This document shows, piece by piece, positions 12,601 to 22,329 of a stretch of 64,000 nucleotides of DNA. The position numbers and the translations under genes were made by a program. Source of the stretch: Solenopsis invicta (lineage: Eukaryota; Arthropoda; Insecta; Hymenoptera; Formicidae). How positions within the stretch are numbered: the stretch's first letter is position 1; each line of letters begins with the position of its first letter. The notes under the pieces are model-generated. The model was not told the DNA's origin. It searched no databases and saw only the letters and a list, made by a program, of their open reading frames with translations. Location of the stretch: positions 21,102,346-21,166,345 of the forward strand of contig NC_052667.1 of the NCBI RefSeq assembly GCF_016802725.1, read 5' to 3'.

Positions 12601-13366
12601 TTCCTTGTGTAACCCGCAACTACATCAATGTCTTTTCCTGTTTGCATCTTCCTCGCATTGACGCGCATCTATGACTACCTGATACTATCGTTCTATGATC
12701 TGCAGAGGTGAGCCTGGGGCCTATATTCTTATGCTTAATAGGAGCAAATTCACGAATATGAATATCATTTTTGTTTAATGAAACGCAATTTTACTAAACT
12801 TATTATTACTTGTAATAGAAAAATCTATAAATATTCATAAAATTCATGTATTTGCTCCTAGCTCATTGTTCATGGCATTGCACTGGATGCTAGCTAGAAG
12901 ACTTTTTCATTCCTATTCATACATTCAGAGCCAAACTCCTTCTTTCTGATTTCGTATGTTATATTACCTCTAAATTATGGGTTTTCCAGAATAATTGTTA
13001 TTAGCTATATAGAACAAAAGAAATAGCATTCGAATGATTTGCAGAAAGTATGGAGATCGTGGCGACTATATTTCCTTATTATCGTATTTTATTTGGCTGT
13101 TATCTTATACACAGTGGCAGCAATCCTTTATCCCCGCATACTCGATGGTTTCTTTTGGTTATGCGTTTCGTTTCATTGCCGAACATTTTTCTAAACTTTA
13201 AACAGGATATCGCTCGGTTCCCACAGCTAGTGCGCCACCAAGTAGCGGGTCAGCAGACAATTACGGCCGTTCCAATCACCCAGAGTTGTATGCCGGGGCC
13301 TATTCGGGCTCCGGTGGAGGGGGGAGGAGTGCAGCATATGAGATGAGACATCACAACAAGGTGTGA
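369..13366 (+). CDS. kuz: ADAM10-family metalloprotease (kuzbanian type), 5'-partial, 14 exons
   Basis: Membrane-anchored zinc endopeptidase. Family knowledge: ADAM10/Kuzbanian sheds ectodomains of Notch, Delta and other surface proteins. Joining 369-632, 4572-4766, 8524-8825, 9922-10068, 10154-10302, 10387-10621, 10713-10887, 11021-11189, 11285-11462, 11541-11774, 11855-11971, 12037-12201, 12303-12432 and 13206-13366 gives one open frame of 872 residues plus stop, all with GT-AG introns and matching phases. Seen in order (numbered from the first full codon at 371): prodomain with a cysteine-switch Cys158, furin site RPRR 223-226, catalytic [12 protein letters not shown] 421-432, Met-turn Met448, disintegrin domain from about 490, cysteine-rich region to about 700, transmembrane helix about 724-743, then a tail of about 130 residues rich in Gly, Pro, Ser and Arg. 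The signal peptide and start codon lie upstream of the window. The visible product is longer than vertebrate ADAM10, mostly because of the tail. Kuz versus the related Kul paralogue is inferred from the tail motifs; the family is certain. Confidence 0.96.
633..4571 (+). other. kuz intron (3.9 kb)
   Basis: AT-rich with many stop codons in all frames. I found no conserved exon, no RNA gene and no strong repeat structure. Confidence 0.85.
4572..4766 (+). CDS. kuz: kuz exon: prodomain middle
   Basis: Acceptor tgctttcag ends at 4571; donor g|gtaaag follows 4766. It enters and leaves in phase 1. The product contains [21 protein letters not shown] and SVIYHENDV, all characteristic of the ADAM10 prodomain. 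Confidence 0.95.
5789..6002. repeat. foldback/MITE-like hairpin element in kuz intron
   Basis: Left arm 5789-5870 and right arm 5923-6002 are inverted copies of about 80 nt with a loop of about 50 nt. The arms share taaaataataat at the tips, then agtggacgtttcgacttta, then cagcacgcatataaatt. A few mismatches and one indel separate them. No ORF lies inside, so it is non-autonomous. A TA-type target site is possible, but flanking A/T richness prevents a firm call. Confidence 0.8.
8003..8030. repeat. Perfect 11-bp hairpin in kuz intron
   Basis: attaatggcaa, a 6-nt loop, then its exact reverse complement ttgccattaat. It is too short for a microRNA precursor. It could be a protein-binding palindrome or chance. 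Confidence 0.6.
8524..8825 (+). CDS. kuz: kuz exon: cysteine switch, furin site, start of protease domain
   Basis: Acceptor atttttcag, donor cag|gtatgt. It encodes GDGGGCG, whose Cys is the likely zinc-chelating cysteine switch that keeps the zymogen latent. A linker follows, then RPRR, the expected furin cleavage site. The mature enzyme starts just before [13 protein letters not shown]. The linker between switch and furin site is Pro/Lys-rich and poorly conserved in the family. Confidence 0.95.
8826..9921 (+). other. kuz intron (1.1 kb)
   Basis: AT-rich, with a near-palindromic A/T run around 9082-9120. Nothing else seen. Confidence 0.85.
9922..10068 (+). CDS. kuz: kuz exon: protease domain
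   Basis: 49 complete codons (phase 0 on both sides), acceptor tattcgcag, donor aag|gtaacg. The product [15 protein letters not shown] and FEVQRIK aligns with the N-terminal half of the ADAM10 catalytic domain. Confidence 0.94.
10154..10302 (+). CDS. kuz: kuz exon: protease domain
   Basis: Acceptor ctgataacag, donor ag|gtaagc, exit phase 2. Encodes [14 protein letters not shown] followed by [13 protein letters not shown], the segment just before the catalytic helix region of ADAM10. The acceptor has a weak pyrimidine tract, but the frame and homology fix it. Confidence 0.94.
10387..10621 (+). CDS. kuz: kuz exon: catalytic zinc-binding helix
   Basis: Starts after tgtcgacag and completes an Arg codon. 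It encodes [19 protein letters not shown], then [13 protein letters not shown], and ends in [10 protein letters not shown]. His421, Glu422 and His425 of the HExxHxxGxxHD motif are in this exon; the final HD is across a 91-nt intron. Confidence 0.96.
10713..10887 (+). CDS. kuz: kuz exon: third zinc ligand and Met-turn
   Basis: Acceptor ttttttttccag; the first two residues His431-Asp432 complete the zinc motif. [11 protein letters not shown] carries the Met-turn methionine (448). The exon ends after RNCF with donor g|gtattt, exit phase 1. Confidence 0.96.
11021..11189 (+). CDS. kuz: kuz exon: disintegrin domain
   Basis: Encodes [19 protein letters not shown] and then KCCYP, the start of the disintegrin domain. 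As in other ADAM10 proteins there is no RGD loop. Donor ag|gtacgc, exit phase 2; the next intron is only 95 nt. Confidence 0.95.
11285..11462 (+). CDS. kuz: kuz exon: disintegrin / cysteine-rich region
   Basis: Acceptor gcgtttgcag, donor caa|gtaatc (weak, no G at -1). Encodes [15 protein letters not shown] and [15 protein letters not shown], dense in cysteines. It is joined by a 78-nt intron to the next exon. Confidence 0.94.
11541..11774 (+). CDS. kuz: kuz exon: cysteine-rich region
   Basis: 78 whole codons. [15 protein letters not shown] and [11 protein letters not shown] match the membrane-proximal cysteine-rich region. Two NxT/S sequons are visible (NLT, NGT). Confidence 0.95.
11855..11971 (+). 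CDS. kuz: kuz exon: juxtamembrane segment
   Basis: 39 whole codons after tttctttag. [20 protein letters not shown] is a hallmark of ADAM10/Kuz; the exon ends just before the membrane helix with donor act|gtgagt. Confidence 0.95.
12037..12201 (+). CDS. kuz: kuz exon: transmembrane helix and start of tail
   Basis: 55 whole codons. [20 protein letters not shown] is the single transmembrane helix, followed by the cytoplasmic [16 protein letters not shown] and basic [18 protein letters not shown]. The intron in front is 65 nt. Confidence 0.95.
12303..12432 (+). CDS. kuz: kuz exon: cytoplasmic tail
   Basis: Encodes [20 protein letters not shown] and a Gly/His/Arg-rich stretch. IPPRP resembles an SH3 ligand core, which is an inference. 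Exit phase 1, donor aag g|gtgaat. Confidence 0.9.
12433..13205 (+). other. kuz last intron with inverted repeat
   Basis: Separates two cytoplasmic-tail exons. Carries an imperfect inverted repeat at 12739-12860. Other potential acceptors lie inside (ctgcag ending 12706, ttgcag ending 13045), so alternative tails are possible but unproven. Confidence 0.75.
12739..12860. repeat. Imperfect inverted repeat in last kuz intron
   Basis: The left arm begins taggagcaaattcacgaat (12739) and the right arm ends in its near complement, atttgctccta (12860). Arms are about 28 nt, with a loop of about 65 nt. The tips taggagcaaat/atttgctccta pair perfectly. Confidence 0.65.
13206..13366 (+). CDS. kuz: kuz terminal exon: tail end and stop
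   Basis: Acceptor actttaaacag; frame-consistent with the preceding exon. Encodes [15 protein letters not shown] and ends YEMRHHNKV with TGA at 13364-13366. The tail is low complexity (Gly, Ser, Tyr). Start and end are set by frame and stop codon. Confidence 0.88.
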
Positions 13367-16031
13367 CGATCCTAGGACGTCGTCACGGACGAGGACCACC
13401 AATCGCGGCGTTGCACCACGAGTCGTTGTGTAGAACGATTGCCAAATTCGAAGAGAACCGATCCACGTAAGGGACGATGTCTCCTAACCGAGGTCGAAGC
13501 AATAATGACGAGTTACAGCACAATGTTCGAACAGATTGAGAGGTCCGGCGATATATACTCTTTTACCTGAGTTGTGTAGAATTCATATAAAAAGCCGCGC
13601 GTAGATACAAAGAAAGTACGCATCGGTGATCAAATCGATCTCTCATTTTGTATCGGTTTGGTAGATGTAATTTCGCGAAAATGAACGTTGCGAACGGCGA
13701 TTCGGAAGATTGACCGGAGTCACGATAATGAAGTAATAACGAATTATATAATAGAAATCGTGAGTACCGAGAATTTTATATGTAATCTTTTTTATGTAGC
13801 ACCAATGCCGCGTCTTTCGCATCGCCGTTCAAAAATCTCGTCGCATGATCAAATTTTAGAATGCTTCGCCAGTGAAGGTGATATTGTTATATGATCAAAG
13901 TAATTTAAATCGATCCAACGTGTGATTCATTTCGCTTTAATGATCAACGCTGTATTCGCAGAGCGATGAACGCGACGGTGTTAAAAAGAAAAGTGTCGCT
14001 CGCATCTTCGTCCCTTGCCACTACGAAGATTTAAGGTCAAGATCGTATGGTCTTTGTGTGACGGCGTCCCTCGAGATGTCGATACTTCGTGCATGTCGCT
14101 CTCGAAAGTTAGATTAAGAGAATTTCTAAGACCTTGTTTGTTAGAAATCAAACAAGTTAGCGTGGGAAATTGGCAATAAGACAATATATGCCCTTTGGTA
14201 AACGGTAAGCGCATGTAAATGAGTTTTCCAAAGGCGGTTTGTTGTATTCATATTTCGTTTACAACTATAGAGTAAAGAGTCATCGTTTTAATTAGATCAA
14301 AATTTTATCGTGAAACAATAAACGATCTAATTTACTTATTTTTAAAATTTGATACGCGATTGAATTGCAGCAGATAAATTACAATATAGGCAAGAAAATT
14401 AGGACTATTGTGTATAAACTATCATCATGTACACACAGTTATTTTTTTATTTGCAATTTTACTATTATTTTAAACGGCTTTCTGGAGCGAAATGACACCC
14501 TACCATTACCAAACCATTACAGGTCATTTACTTGATCTCTGTACCATTGTAGAATAATAATTAACGATATGTATTATTCTTATACTAATTTGTATATTAG
14601 CCAATTTTGAAGTGAAGATATGCGAGATTGCGAAGGGTATAAGAGCAGCAACAACAAAATGATGCGTTTCTAGCGATTATTCCATTAACTATTACACGTG
14701 AATGAAAATGATATTGATTATTATTAAGCTATGCTGATTATTATTATTAATTAGTTATATCTTGCAGATGATAATTTATCTCCGCCTATTGCGAATGTTA
14801 TAAGTTATATTTAATTAAAAAAACGAGTTTTATATAACATGCTATATTAAGTCGGGGGCTGCACCGTAAACACGCAATTATGCGTATAGCGGACCAAAGA
14901 TGAGCCCTCTTATCGAAACGCGCGACATGTTATATTATATATATAAAAAGTATATATATACATATATATATACATGGGCTCACACACGTACACAGCTGCA
15001 TACTCGTAAGCGAGAAACACTAGATCGGTTCTTATCCTCGAGGTGAATCGTATCTGGTACTGTCAACCCGTTATCGATACGATTAATGCACTTCCCTTCT
15101 CTAAAACGCCAAATCTAACGAACGAGTTCTTTTTTCGCGTGTCTCTTATCAACGTTTTTATGCAACAGGTAACAAACGTTGCGATTGGTGTCCGTTCCTG
15201 TTTGAATATATTCCATTTACAATGAATAATAACGCAAGTATACGCGATATTTAAATTAGCGGTAACAAATCGAATTAAATTGTCTCAAAGAAAAGCTGTG
15301 TGCTAGAGATTAAATTTATTTCTTTTTATCTAATTAGATTTTTATGATATGTTTTTATTACTTTTATGATTCATACTTTTAATGTAACGAACGAACAAAT
15401 GCAATTTTTGCAATATAAGATTAAAAAGCAGATTAGCTTTGCAAGGTTTCATCAATTTCCTTATTATTACATAGAATCGTTCATATAGCAGAGCATTTAT
15501 CTTTTAAATTTCAGTGCAGATAAAACAATAATGACACAAATGTTTATATTGTTTTTGTAATATTATAAACAAAATGAAACTAAAACTTTGGAAATTTGGC
15601 ATTAATCTTTGTTTTTCAGTCATGTAGAAATTCGTAGAGTATAAATAATCGGAATTCAATCGCATTTTTAAATATCGATTAGTGTGATCAATATATCTCT
15701 ATGTCTATTCGCGATTGAATTACAGCTCCTCTGCGTTGTAACTTTAAGACTGTGTTTTATCTACGCGGAAAGTTGGATATAAGAGATGCAAGAAACGCGA
15801 AACGCGAGGAGGTGCCAGCAAAGACGCTATAAATACGAGTTTGCGGATCGTGTGGAAATGTACAATAGACGCAATGTGATTATTAGATGGATTATGAGGT
15901 CTTGTGAGGAAAAAAATAAGCGAAAGGAATTACGAGAAAAATGGGACGGAAAGTAAAAGTTTTTTGGGCGCGTACGAGAAAATATTGTGAGAGACTACGA
16001 AAGAGATAAATCGCGAGTGTGTGTATATCTG

Positions 16032-16039
16032 TGTAAATA
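16032..16039 (+). promoter_or_regulatory. Pumilio-type element TGTAAATA in putative kuz 3' UTR
   Basis: An exact match to the PUF-protein consensus TGTANATA in the transcribed orientation. Its role is inference, and an 8-mer of this kind can occur by chance in AT-rich sequence. Confidence 0.3.
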
Positions 16040-16503
16040 TACCGATATTATAAAATGATTATATAACCATAACAGATGGTAAAGCGAATACAAAAAATAC
16101 TTGTTTTTATATCAGATCTGTATTATAGCGAAATATTATTCTGTATTTTGTAATCAGAACGGAAGTTTAAGGATGACGTGCGAGTGTCTGTACGTGCGTG
16201 TAATCGAGCCTCTAGGTTTTTAAGTATGAGTTTCTTTGGTGATCCATCGTGGACCGGAGAAATCCGAACGATCAACGTTATTTAGGAAATTTTGAGATTT
16301 CTTGCGTATAGGCAAAAAAAAAAAAATTCGTTTGACCCCATTCGCCGCCGCTCGTGACATTATTAAAGAATTTAGTCTGTTTTAATGCGAGCAACAATCC
16401 GTGACGATCCACGGATGAGATTTTACTGCCAATGAACGTAGCCAGGTGCAATTTTCGATTGATTTTAATGCGTTATAGTATATCGCTAGAAATGTTTTCT
16501 GCC

Positions 16504-16513
16504 AATAAATAAA
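16504..16513 (+). terminator. Tandem poly(A) signal for kuz
   Basis: AATAAATAAA about 3.1 kb after the kuz stop, followed by T-rich and GT-containing sequence within 30 nt. It is a candidate cleavage site. Other AATAAA sites at 14317 and 17854 compete. Confidence 0.4.
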
Positions 16514-17859
16514 TGTTAATTATGTCTTCTGATGCCACATGATGATAACGTAAATGCTTTAGAGAGTCATCAAATAAAGAAGACTTTTTATACGTCCTTT
16601 TTTAAATTTTATTTTATGCGGAAGAGAGAAGCTTTTCCATATGTTAAAGAAAAAGTACGAAATAACGTCGTTCGAGGAGTTATCGAGAGAATCTCTGAGT
16701 AGTCATTTCGTTCCGAGCCACTGCCATTTGACGAGCAATCTCGAGGTAGTTAGAACTTGCCTTCGGAACGAGCTGACGTCCCGATTGAACGTTATCGGTA
16801 CGCGAAAACTACTTTTGCTTCCATTTCACTGCCACTACCATTTCGAATGACTGAACTGTTATGATCAAAGAGATCGCAGGTACAAATTTGTACGTGACAT
16901 AATGGAGTATCCAAAGATGATAAAATAGAAAGCAATGCCTCGTTACGTTCCAAAAAAAGCCTAAAGAGCGAGCGTGAAATGGGGTCAGAACGTAGTTACT
17001 AGTTGACAATGAAGTCGCTTGCGCGCGTACGAAAGGATTAGTAAGAAATAAGGATAAATTCTCTTTCATCATTTGTCCCAGACCTCTAACTACATATGCT
17101 TAAGCTTATTCGTTTCCGCGGCATCTGGATTAAGATGCGATTTTAATCCTCCTCCCTGTGGTAAACGAATTTCCCCTACAGTTCGTTGCAGTAGTGTCAA
17201 GTCACCGTTATAAATCATATTGATAACAATAACGAAAGCGAAATCTTCAAAGGCCATTGTAATTGGCATGTGCCGTACACCGATCTTAATCCAGAACCGC
17301 ATTACTGTGACGCGATGCACACACAACACACTACTCTATCACTTGTACATAATATTAGAGAAGGAAAGAACAAAAAGAAAATCGAAGATTATATTTTTTC
17401 TATCGATCCAAAAACGTGGTGACCTATCAACATCGTGCATCCGGGATTATTTAAGCGTAATTTCGTGCCCCTTTGTACCAAATCACCTTCGCGAACGACG
17501 AGTTGTCCCCTCCCCTTGCCCCTGAGAGGAGTCATATGTTTTTTATTTAAAGTGTTACTTGGATATCACAGAACACCAAGTGGCCCTTATGTTCGTGCCG
17601 TATCTATACTTTTAGTCAGTGATGCGTTGAATGATGCGTTCCTGAGATGTATCTCTTTATTGTAAATTATTATAACCGAGCATGATACTGACCAATCGCT
17701 GAACGTAGCTTCAGACCACCACTCTCTCTTTTCCCAAAATGTCTAGAATGCGGCGAGTGTTTTAAGGATATTATAAATAAAAGAATTATGATTGTGAATA
17801 TCTCTTGTGTTACGTTAATGTGATTAAAAGAGACAAAACATTGTAAAGAATTAAATAAA

Positions 17860-18726
17860 GCATACATTTTACATTTACCCGCGTGTTATCTCTCTGGATC
17901 TGAAATCGTGGACAAGGATCGTGACAAGATTACGTTGTTTTGTACACATAGTTTTATTTGTTATATAAACTATTGTAAAAGAGTTACAATTGTACATTAA
18001 AAATGTCATAGTGGGTAAATGACGACCTACTGTGTGATACATGAATATCGCGATCTTTAACTTGAAGTCATAGGAGCTTACATCATGCAGCTCTGTGCAA
18101 TAGAAAAATGCTTTGACATAAGATATAATAATACTTGATTGGAATTAAAGATATACAATTAAAGAATATTTTGAGCCGGATGTCAAATGTAATTGAGAGA
18201 ATACTGTATATTACAAAAACACGCATATTACATATCACTTCGAATTATAAAAATTCGCGAGATAAATTGCCCGTTGATTACAATATTCCTCGATAATGAT
18301 TTCGAGTAAACATTTTTACAAAAGCGGAATCAAATTTATACAAATGTTTTGCAATAAACACTTCAATACGGATTAACGCGCAATTTTTGCCGCAAGCAAC
18401 GTAGGTAAAGTGCGTTATAATGCCGCAAGCTTGTACTGTTTTGTTGAAATATCGAGGAATAACTTGTCGATAACTTTATTAATCTTTTAAACAATCATAT
18501 GTATTTACCACTCTTTCATGCTTTCGCTGACGCTATGCTTGTACTTTTTCAGCGACACTAACGGAAAACTAACGGAAAGTTTCACCTGGAAAATTATCGC
18601 TTGGACAAGCGACATAAGCATCTTTGTGATTGTCCCCCCGTTGTTACAAGTGGCGTAAAAAAATGGCCCTGAGTGGCAAGTAATAAATGCAGCACCCCGT
18701 TCTCGCTTGCAGTTTCGCTAATAAGT
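17860..18726 (-). other. Hem 3' UTR / convergent gene end
   Basis: Lies between the last good plus-strand poly(A) signal and the Hem stop codon. On the minus strand AATAAA occurs at 18480-18475 and 17958-17953, giving 3' UTRs of about 0.25 or 0.8 kb. No ORF or RNA gene is seen. Confidence 0.5.
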
Positions 18727-21700
18727 TCACTGCTGCGAGTGCTCGACCTTATACACATCATGATATGCATTGCGTATCAGTGCATATGGGAAACAACTCT
18801 CCAGTAAATCCATCGTCAAGAATGGAGATTCTTGAACTATCTGATCAAGCAAAAGATACACGGACTCCCTGTTTCGAGTTGCCTCTTTATCCGCTTCTTG
18901 GCCTAATCTTAACAAGCTTGACGAGGCCAGAGCGAGAAATTCTTTCATCCTATCCTCTATATCGTTCTGTCCGCAAATCGTAAACAATGCCCCGAATATA
19001 TTGTTTATTGCGGTGGCCATGCAATGTATATTGTTGGAGTGACCCTCGAGCGACGCTCTGTAGAAGGAATTATCATTCCGAGCTAACTTCGGAATGGAAA
19101 CCGCTACGAAGACCATCAGCAAGCAAACGAGCAGGTGCTCATCCTCATCGACCTCAGCCTTCTGATTTCGCAATGCTGTTGTCAAAGTGGGATCGACCTT
19201 GCAAGTCAAGCCTGCAGCCGACGTCATTTCGGACACAACGCGCATAGGATCACCGGATGGCAGATGATGTCTGAAGTCCAATATAGAGCTCAGTAGAAAC
19301 GGTATACGTTCCTCTAACACGTCGACCAATGCCGACTGCGACAATTGTCGGAAGCTGAGAATTACGCCTATTATAGTAACTCGCTGAAGAACGTTGTCCA
19401 CTTGCTGCAACTTCTTGAACTGCTCCTTCATCACCTCTGGCTTGTCGAAATTCTCTCTTAGAGAGATCAGTACATCCTTGTTCCCAGCTACTAGCTTCTT
19501 CAACTGTTGTACCTGACTGGCGATATGCCACATCAGATTCTCATTCAACATCTTCATGCCGTACGGTCCTATCAATTCCGCCAATGACCTTAGCTCGTTA
19601 ATGTCGGAGAATTCCTCGGCGTTAAAAGGTATGGCACCTTCGACCGACAAGCTGACGAATGCCCGTTGATTCGCCGAATAGCAAATATTACCGGCGCTAA
19701 CTCGCCTCAGTAGAACATCTGAATACCATTGCGTGTAGAGCGCGGCTATAGTCTTGTCACCATGACTGTCCAGCTCCTGCGTTTGTTGCAACAGGGCGTT
19801 GTTGAAGACACGTGTGATATCTATGTGCACGTAATTCTCGATGGTCTGAAGGACGTTCATATAAGATCTAACGCTGACAAAGAGCTCTGATGGTTTGGCT
19901 ATCTCGCTGGTATCCGGATTGTACATGACCATTCCTACTAATGCTCTAGCGAATCGTGACTCCAGATGTTGGTGCAGATACTCTCTCGGTGCAAACGTGT
20001 ACTCCCAGACATTAATAGTAGGACAGTAATTAATGGCATAACACAGCTCAGTGAGGGCCATGTGCAGCTTGTCCATCGTCGTCAATTCCTCCCGAGTCTT
20101 CCGGTAGCTCTCTATACCAGGTTTGTGAATCTCGTACATATTTTTTTTGTTCTTATCTTTCTTTTTGCGATTAACAACTTGTGAAATTAATAGAGCGCAG
20201 TGTTTCGGCAATAGCTTGTCGCTCATGTTACATTGCTCGTCGCAAATAGTTGTGATAATGTTCTTAGCTTCTTTGGCCATTTCATCCAGGAACATGTTGA
20301 CGACGGACAGGCTTCTCTCGCGAATGTGATGACGTTCCTCTGGACAGAGTTCGTGGGTGCAACTTTGAAAATGGCTGCATATGAGAGGAAAAGCGACGAT
20401 GTAACGATTCTGAGCAGGAAACTCAAGACACATGTGAAACTGATCCTCAAATATCTTACTGTAGAAGCAGAAGATAGACAAATCAGACGTCTCAACTAAC
20501 ATCTCGTCCAAATTGTCGACCATTTTCGTGTGGAAGATTACTGTATCCATGAAGGAAGCTAATTCTCTATTATCAGCCAGATTCATATTGCATTTCGCAA
20601 TAGACATATAGGCCTGCAGCCTAAACCAATCCAATCGAAAGGCACGGAAATCAAACAATTCATTGTCCTCGACCTGCTTTACGGTGAGACTAGCTATAGT
20701 TGAACACATGTCACTAAGAATAGCCCCCTCGTCTTCTGGACAGACTGGAAGATTTTGTATCATCTGATGTAAGGCGGGGGCGTCGAATCCCGCAAGAAAT
20801 TGGACGTAATACCTTTGAAGCACCTGAGAATATTTCTTTACCAACGCTCGCAATTCCTCGCAGTGGAAGAGTAATTCTGGCAGTTGACGGTCCACCAAAT
20901 CCTCGCTACCTCGTCCTTTGCTTTTACCTTGAGTAGGAGGATTGTCTCCGTGTCTCAGCAGCCACAGCACCTCGTCTCTTGCGTGAGAGAGCCCCATTAA
21001 TACCAGCAACGACTTTGGCCCCAGAAGACCAGGTTGATCCGTCAAAATTAAACCTAATTCCTTCAGCGCGGTCCTCAAGAATTTTCTTCTTTCTCTATGC
21101 CTGTAACCAGCCTTTTGTGCTGCTTGATTGTAACATTCTTTCACTTCCGATACTCTCTTGCCGTATCCTTTCATACCCTCGAAGAACGTCTGGATATATT
21201 GATGTATGTAAATTACTTCATCTCTAAACAACGCCAATACCCAACCGGATTCAAGAGCGGTAATCCACAGTTTGCTCGGCTGCTCCTGACTCAAGAACGT
21301 GTGACAAAGCGTAAATCCAAGTATCACCCATCTCTCAATTCTATCCAGACTCAACGTTTCGCAGGACATTGTGTCTGTCGCCGCTGCTTTCAGTATCTGG
21401 CCAGGACTACCGACGAGACTCAACTTTTGATCGGCCCTCCACGTATCAGCGGACAAGTTTCTACCAGGATATACTGGCCACAACGAAGTCAGAGCATTTT
21501 TCAGCAATTTAGAATGTGGAACAAATTCCTCAGAAAGTTTCTTCAATGGAGCGTCATAATCCATGATCATCTGGCCTAAACGAGGAAAGCTGGGATCAGA
21601 TTGGCTGTGAACCATCTCGTGAGCCGCGTTGAAGAGCCCTAGCACCGCCTTGCGATCCTCGACCCGTGACAGAAGAATCATCAGGCTGACATATGTGATT

Positions 21701-22095
21701 ACGAGATCCAGATAACCTTTAGTCAAATCAAAATTAATCGTAATATCCATGTGGACGCCGCACGCATCCATAGTGGTCAGGAGCTCACATACGTTGTCCT
21801 TAAAATCTAGCAGGTCGACGAATGTATAGTAGTATAACGACAAAGACTTGATGATCTCATTGCGAATGTTCATAATAGTCTGCAGCCCCTTTATGTCAAT
21901 ATTGGGGAACTTCCTGACGATCGTCTTGATGGAAGACTCTAACGCCTTGTCGGAGAGGAAGGCGGGCTTGGATTTGGCATCGCCGCAGGCCTTCTTGATA
22001 TTGTAAATGCGTGTCAGCATACCTACACCTCTGTCGTTCAGGATGATCATCTTCTCAGCCAGCTTTTGCTGACTCGGCACGATGGGTCGGGCCAT
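18727..22095 (-). CDS. Hem: Hem / Nck-associated protein 1 (NAP1, Kette), WAVE complex subunit
   Basis: 1122 uninterrupted codons, close to the family length of about 1125. The product is recognisable throughout as Hem/NCKAP1. It starts [20 protein letters not shown] and continues with [55 protein letters not shown] and [20 protein letters not shown]. The C-terminus contains [19 protein letters not shown]. Family knowledge: it is a helical scaffold that pairs with Sra1/CYFIP in the WAVE regulatory complex at the cell cortex and links Rac to Arp2/3-driven actin branching. The basic [10 protein letters not shown] loop is at about residue 640. The start is set by homology and a favourable context (G at -3, G at +4). 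The coding region has no intron, although the 5' leader appears spliced. It converges on kuz. Confidence 0.97.
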   Translation of the reverse strand: MARPIVPSQQKLAEKMIILNDRGVGMLTRIYNIKKACGDAKSKPAFLSDKALESSIKTIVRKFPNIDIKGLQTIMNIRNEIIKSLSLYYYTFVDLLDFKDNVCELLTTMDACGVHMDITINFDLTKGYLDLVITYVSLMILLSRVEDRKAVLGLFNAAHEMVHSQSDPSFPRLGQMIMDYDAPLKKLSEEFVPHSKLLKNALTSLWPVYPGRNLSADTWRADQKLSLVGSPGQILKAAATDTMSCETLSLDRIERWVILGFTLCHTFLSQEQPSKLWITALESGWVLALFRDEVIYIHQYIQTFFEGMKGYGKRVSEVKECYNQAAQKAGYRHRERRKFLRTALKELGLILTDQPGLLGPKSLLVLMGLSHARDEVLWLLRHGDNPPTQGKSKGRGSEDLVDRQLPELLFHCEELRALVKKYSQVLQRYYVQFLAGFDAPALHQMIQNLPVCPEDEGAILSDMCSTIASLTVKQVEDNELFDFRAFRLDWFRLQAYMSIAKCNMNLADNRELASFMDTVIFHTKMVDNLDEMLVETSDLSIFCFYSKIFEDQFHMCLEFPAQNRYIVAFPLICSHFQSCTHELCPEERHHIRERSLSVVNMFLDEMAKEAKNIITTICDEQCNMSDKLLPKHCALLISQVVNRKKKDKNKKNMYEIHKPGIESYRKTREELTTMDKLHMALTELCYAINYCPTINVWEYTFAPREYLHQHLESRFARALVGMVMYNPDTSEIAKPSELFVSVRSYMNVLQTIENYVHIDITRVFNNALLQQTQELDSHGDKTIAALYTQWYSDVLLRRVSAGNICYSANQRAFVSLSVEGAIPFNAEEFSDINELRSLAELIGPYGMKMLNENLMWHIASQVQQLKKLVAGNKDVLISLRENFDKPEVMKEQFKKLQQVDNVLQRVTIIGVILSFRQLSQSALVDVLEERIPFLLSSILDFRHHLPSGDPMRVVSEMTSAAGLTCKVDPTLTTALRNQKAEVDEDEHLLVCLLMVFVAVSIPKLARNDNSFYRASLEGHSNNIHCMATAINNIFGALFTICGQNDIEDRMKEFLALASSSLLRLGQEADKEATRNRESVYLLLDQIVQESPFLTMDLLESCFPYALIRNAYHDVYKVEHSQQ

Positions 22096-22138
22096 GACCG
22101 CGTTCGCTTGATTGCCCTCCTCACGCGATTGGCATCAC
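22096..22138 (-). other. Hem 5' UTR, last leader segment
   Basis: On the minus strand an acceptor gttgacag ends at 22139, 43 nt before the ATG. The segment holds a short uORF, M-P-I-A-stop (22135-22121). Splicing is inferred from sequence only. Confidence 0.45.
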
Positions 22139-22239
22139 CTGTCAACTTGTTAGCTGAATGTAAACTGACTGCGATCACTCGACCCCACCCCTGGTAGGGG
22201 AGTAATTTATCCCACCGGATACGCCGACTGTTTCCTCTG

Positions 22240-22258
22240 CTTACCTGCAAGGAAAAAA
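22240..22258 (-). promoter_or_regulatory. Ratchet-type splice junction in Hem leader intron
   Basis: Reading the minus strand, TTTTTTCCTTGCAG is followed at once by GTAAGC; the junction lies between 22245 and 22244. This is an acceptor fused to a donor, the arrangement of a recursive splice site. It lies between the exon 1 donor (22330|22329) and the final acceptor (22139|22138). It could equally be the start of an alternative leader exon that runs to the ATG. Confidence 0.5.
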
Positions 22259-22329
22259 CGACACTTGCTTCACGCGCTCTTATGATACTCCCGGCATCCG
22301 TGCCAGGATGATCCTCGACACGTACTCAC

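Larger units (their letters stand above)
13367..17859 (+). other. kuz 3' UTR (end not certain)
   Basis: Begins after the TGA at 13366. Poly(A)-signal hexamers AATAAA occur at 14317, 16504-16513 (a double AATAAATAAA) and 17854. I cannot tell which is used, and alternative 3' ends are likely. No coding gene is visible. A TA-microsatellite sits at about 14936-14975. Confidence 0.55.

Noticed and set aside
18987..21579. Open frames on the plus strand opposite Hem (for example 160 codons at 21097-21579)
   Set aside because: Shadows of the strongly supported minus-strand Hem coding exon.
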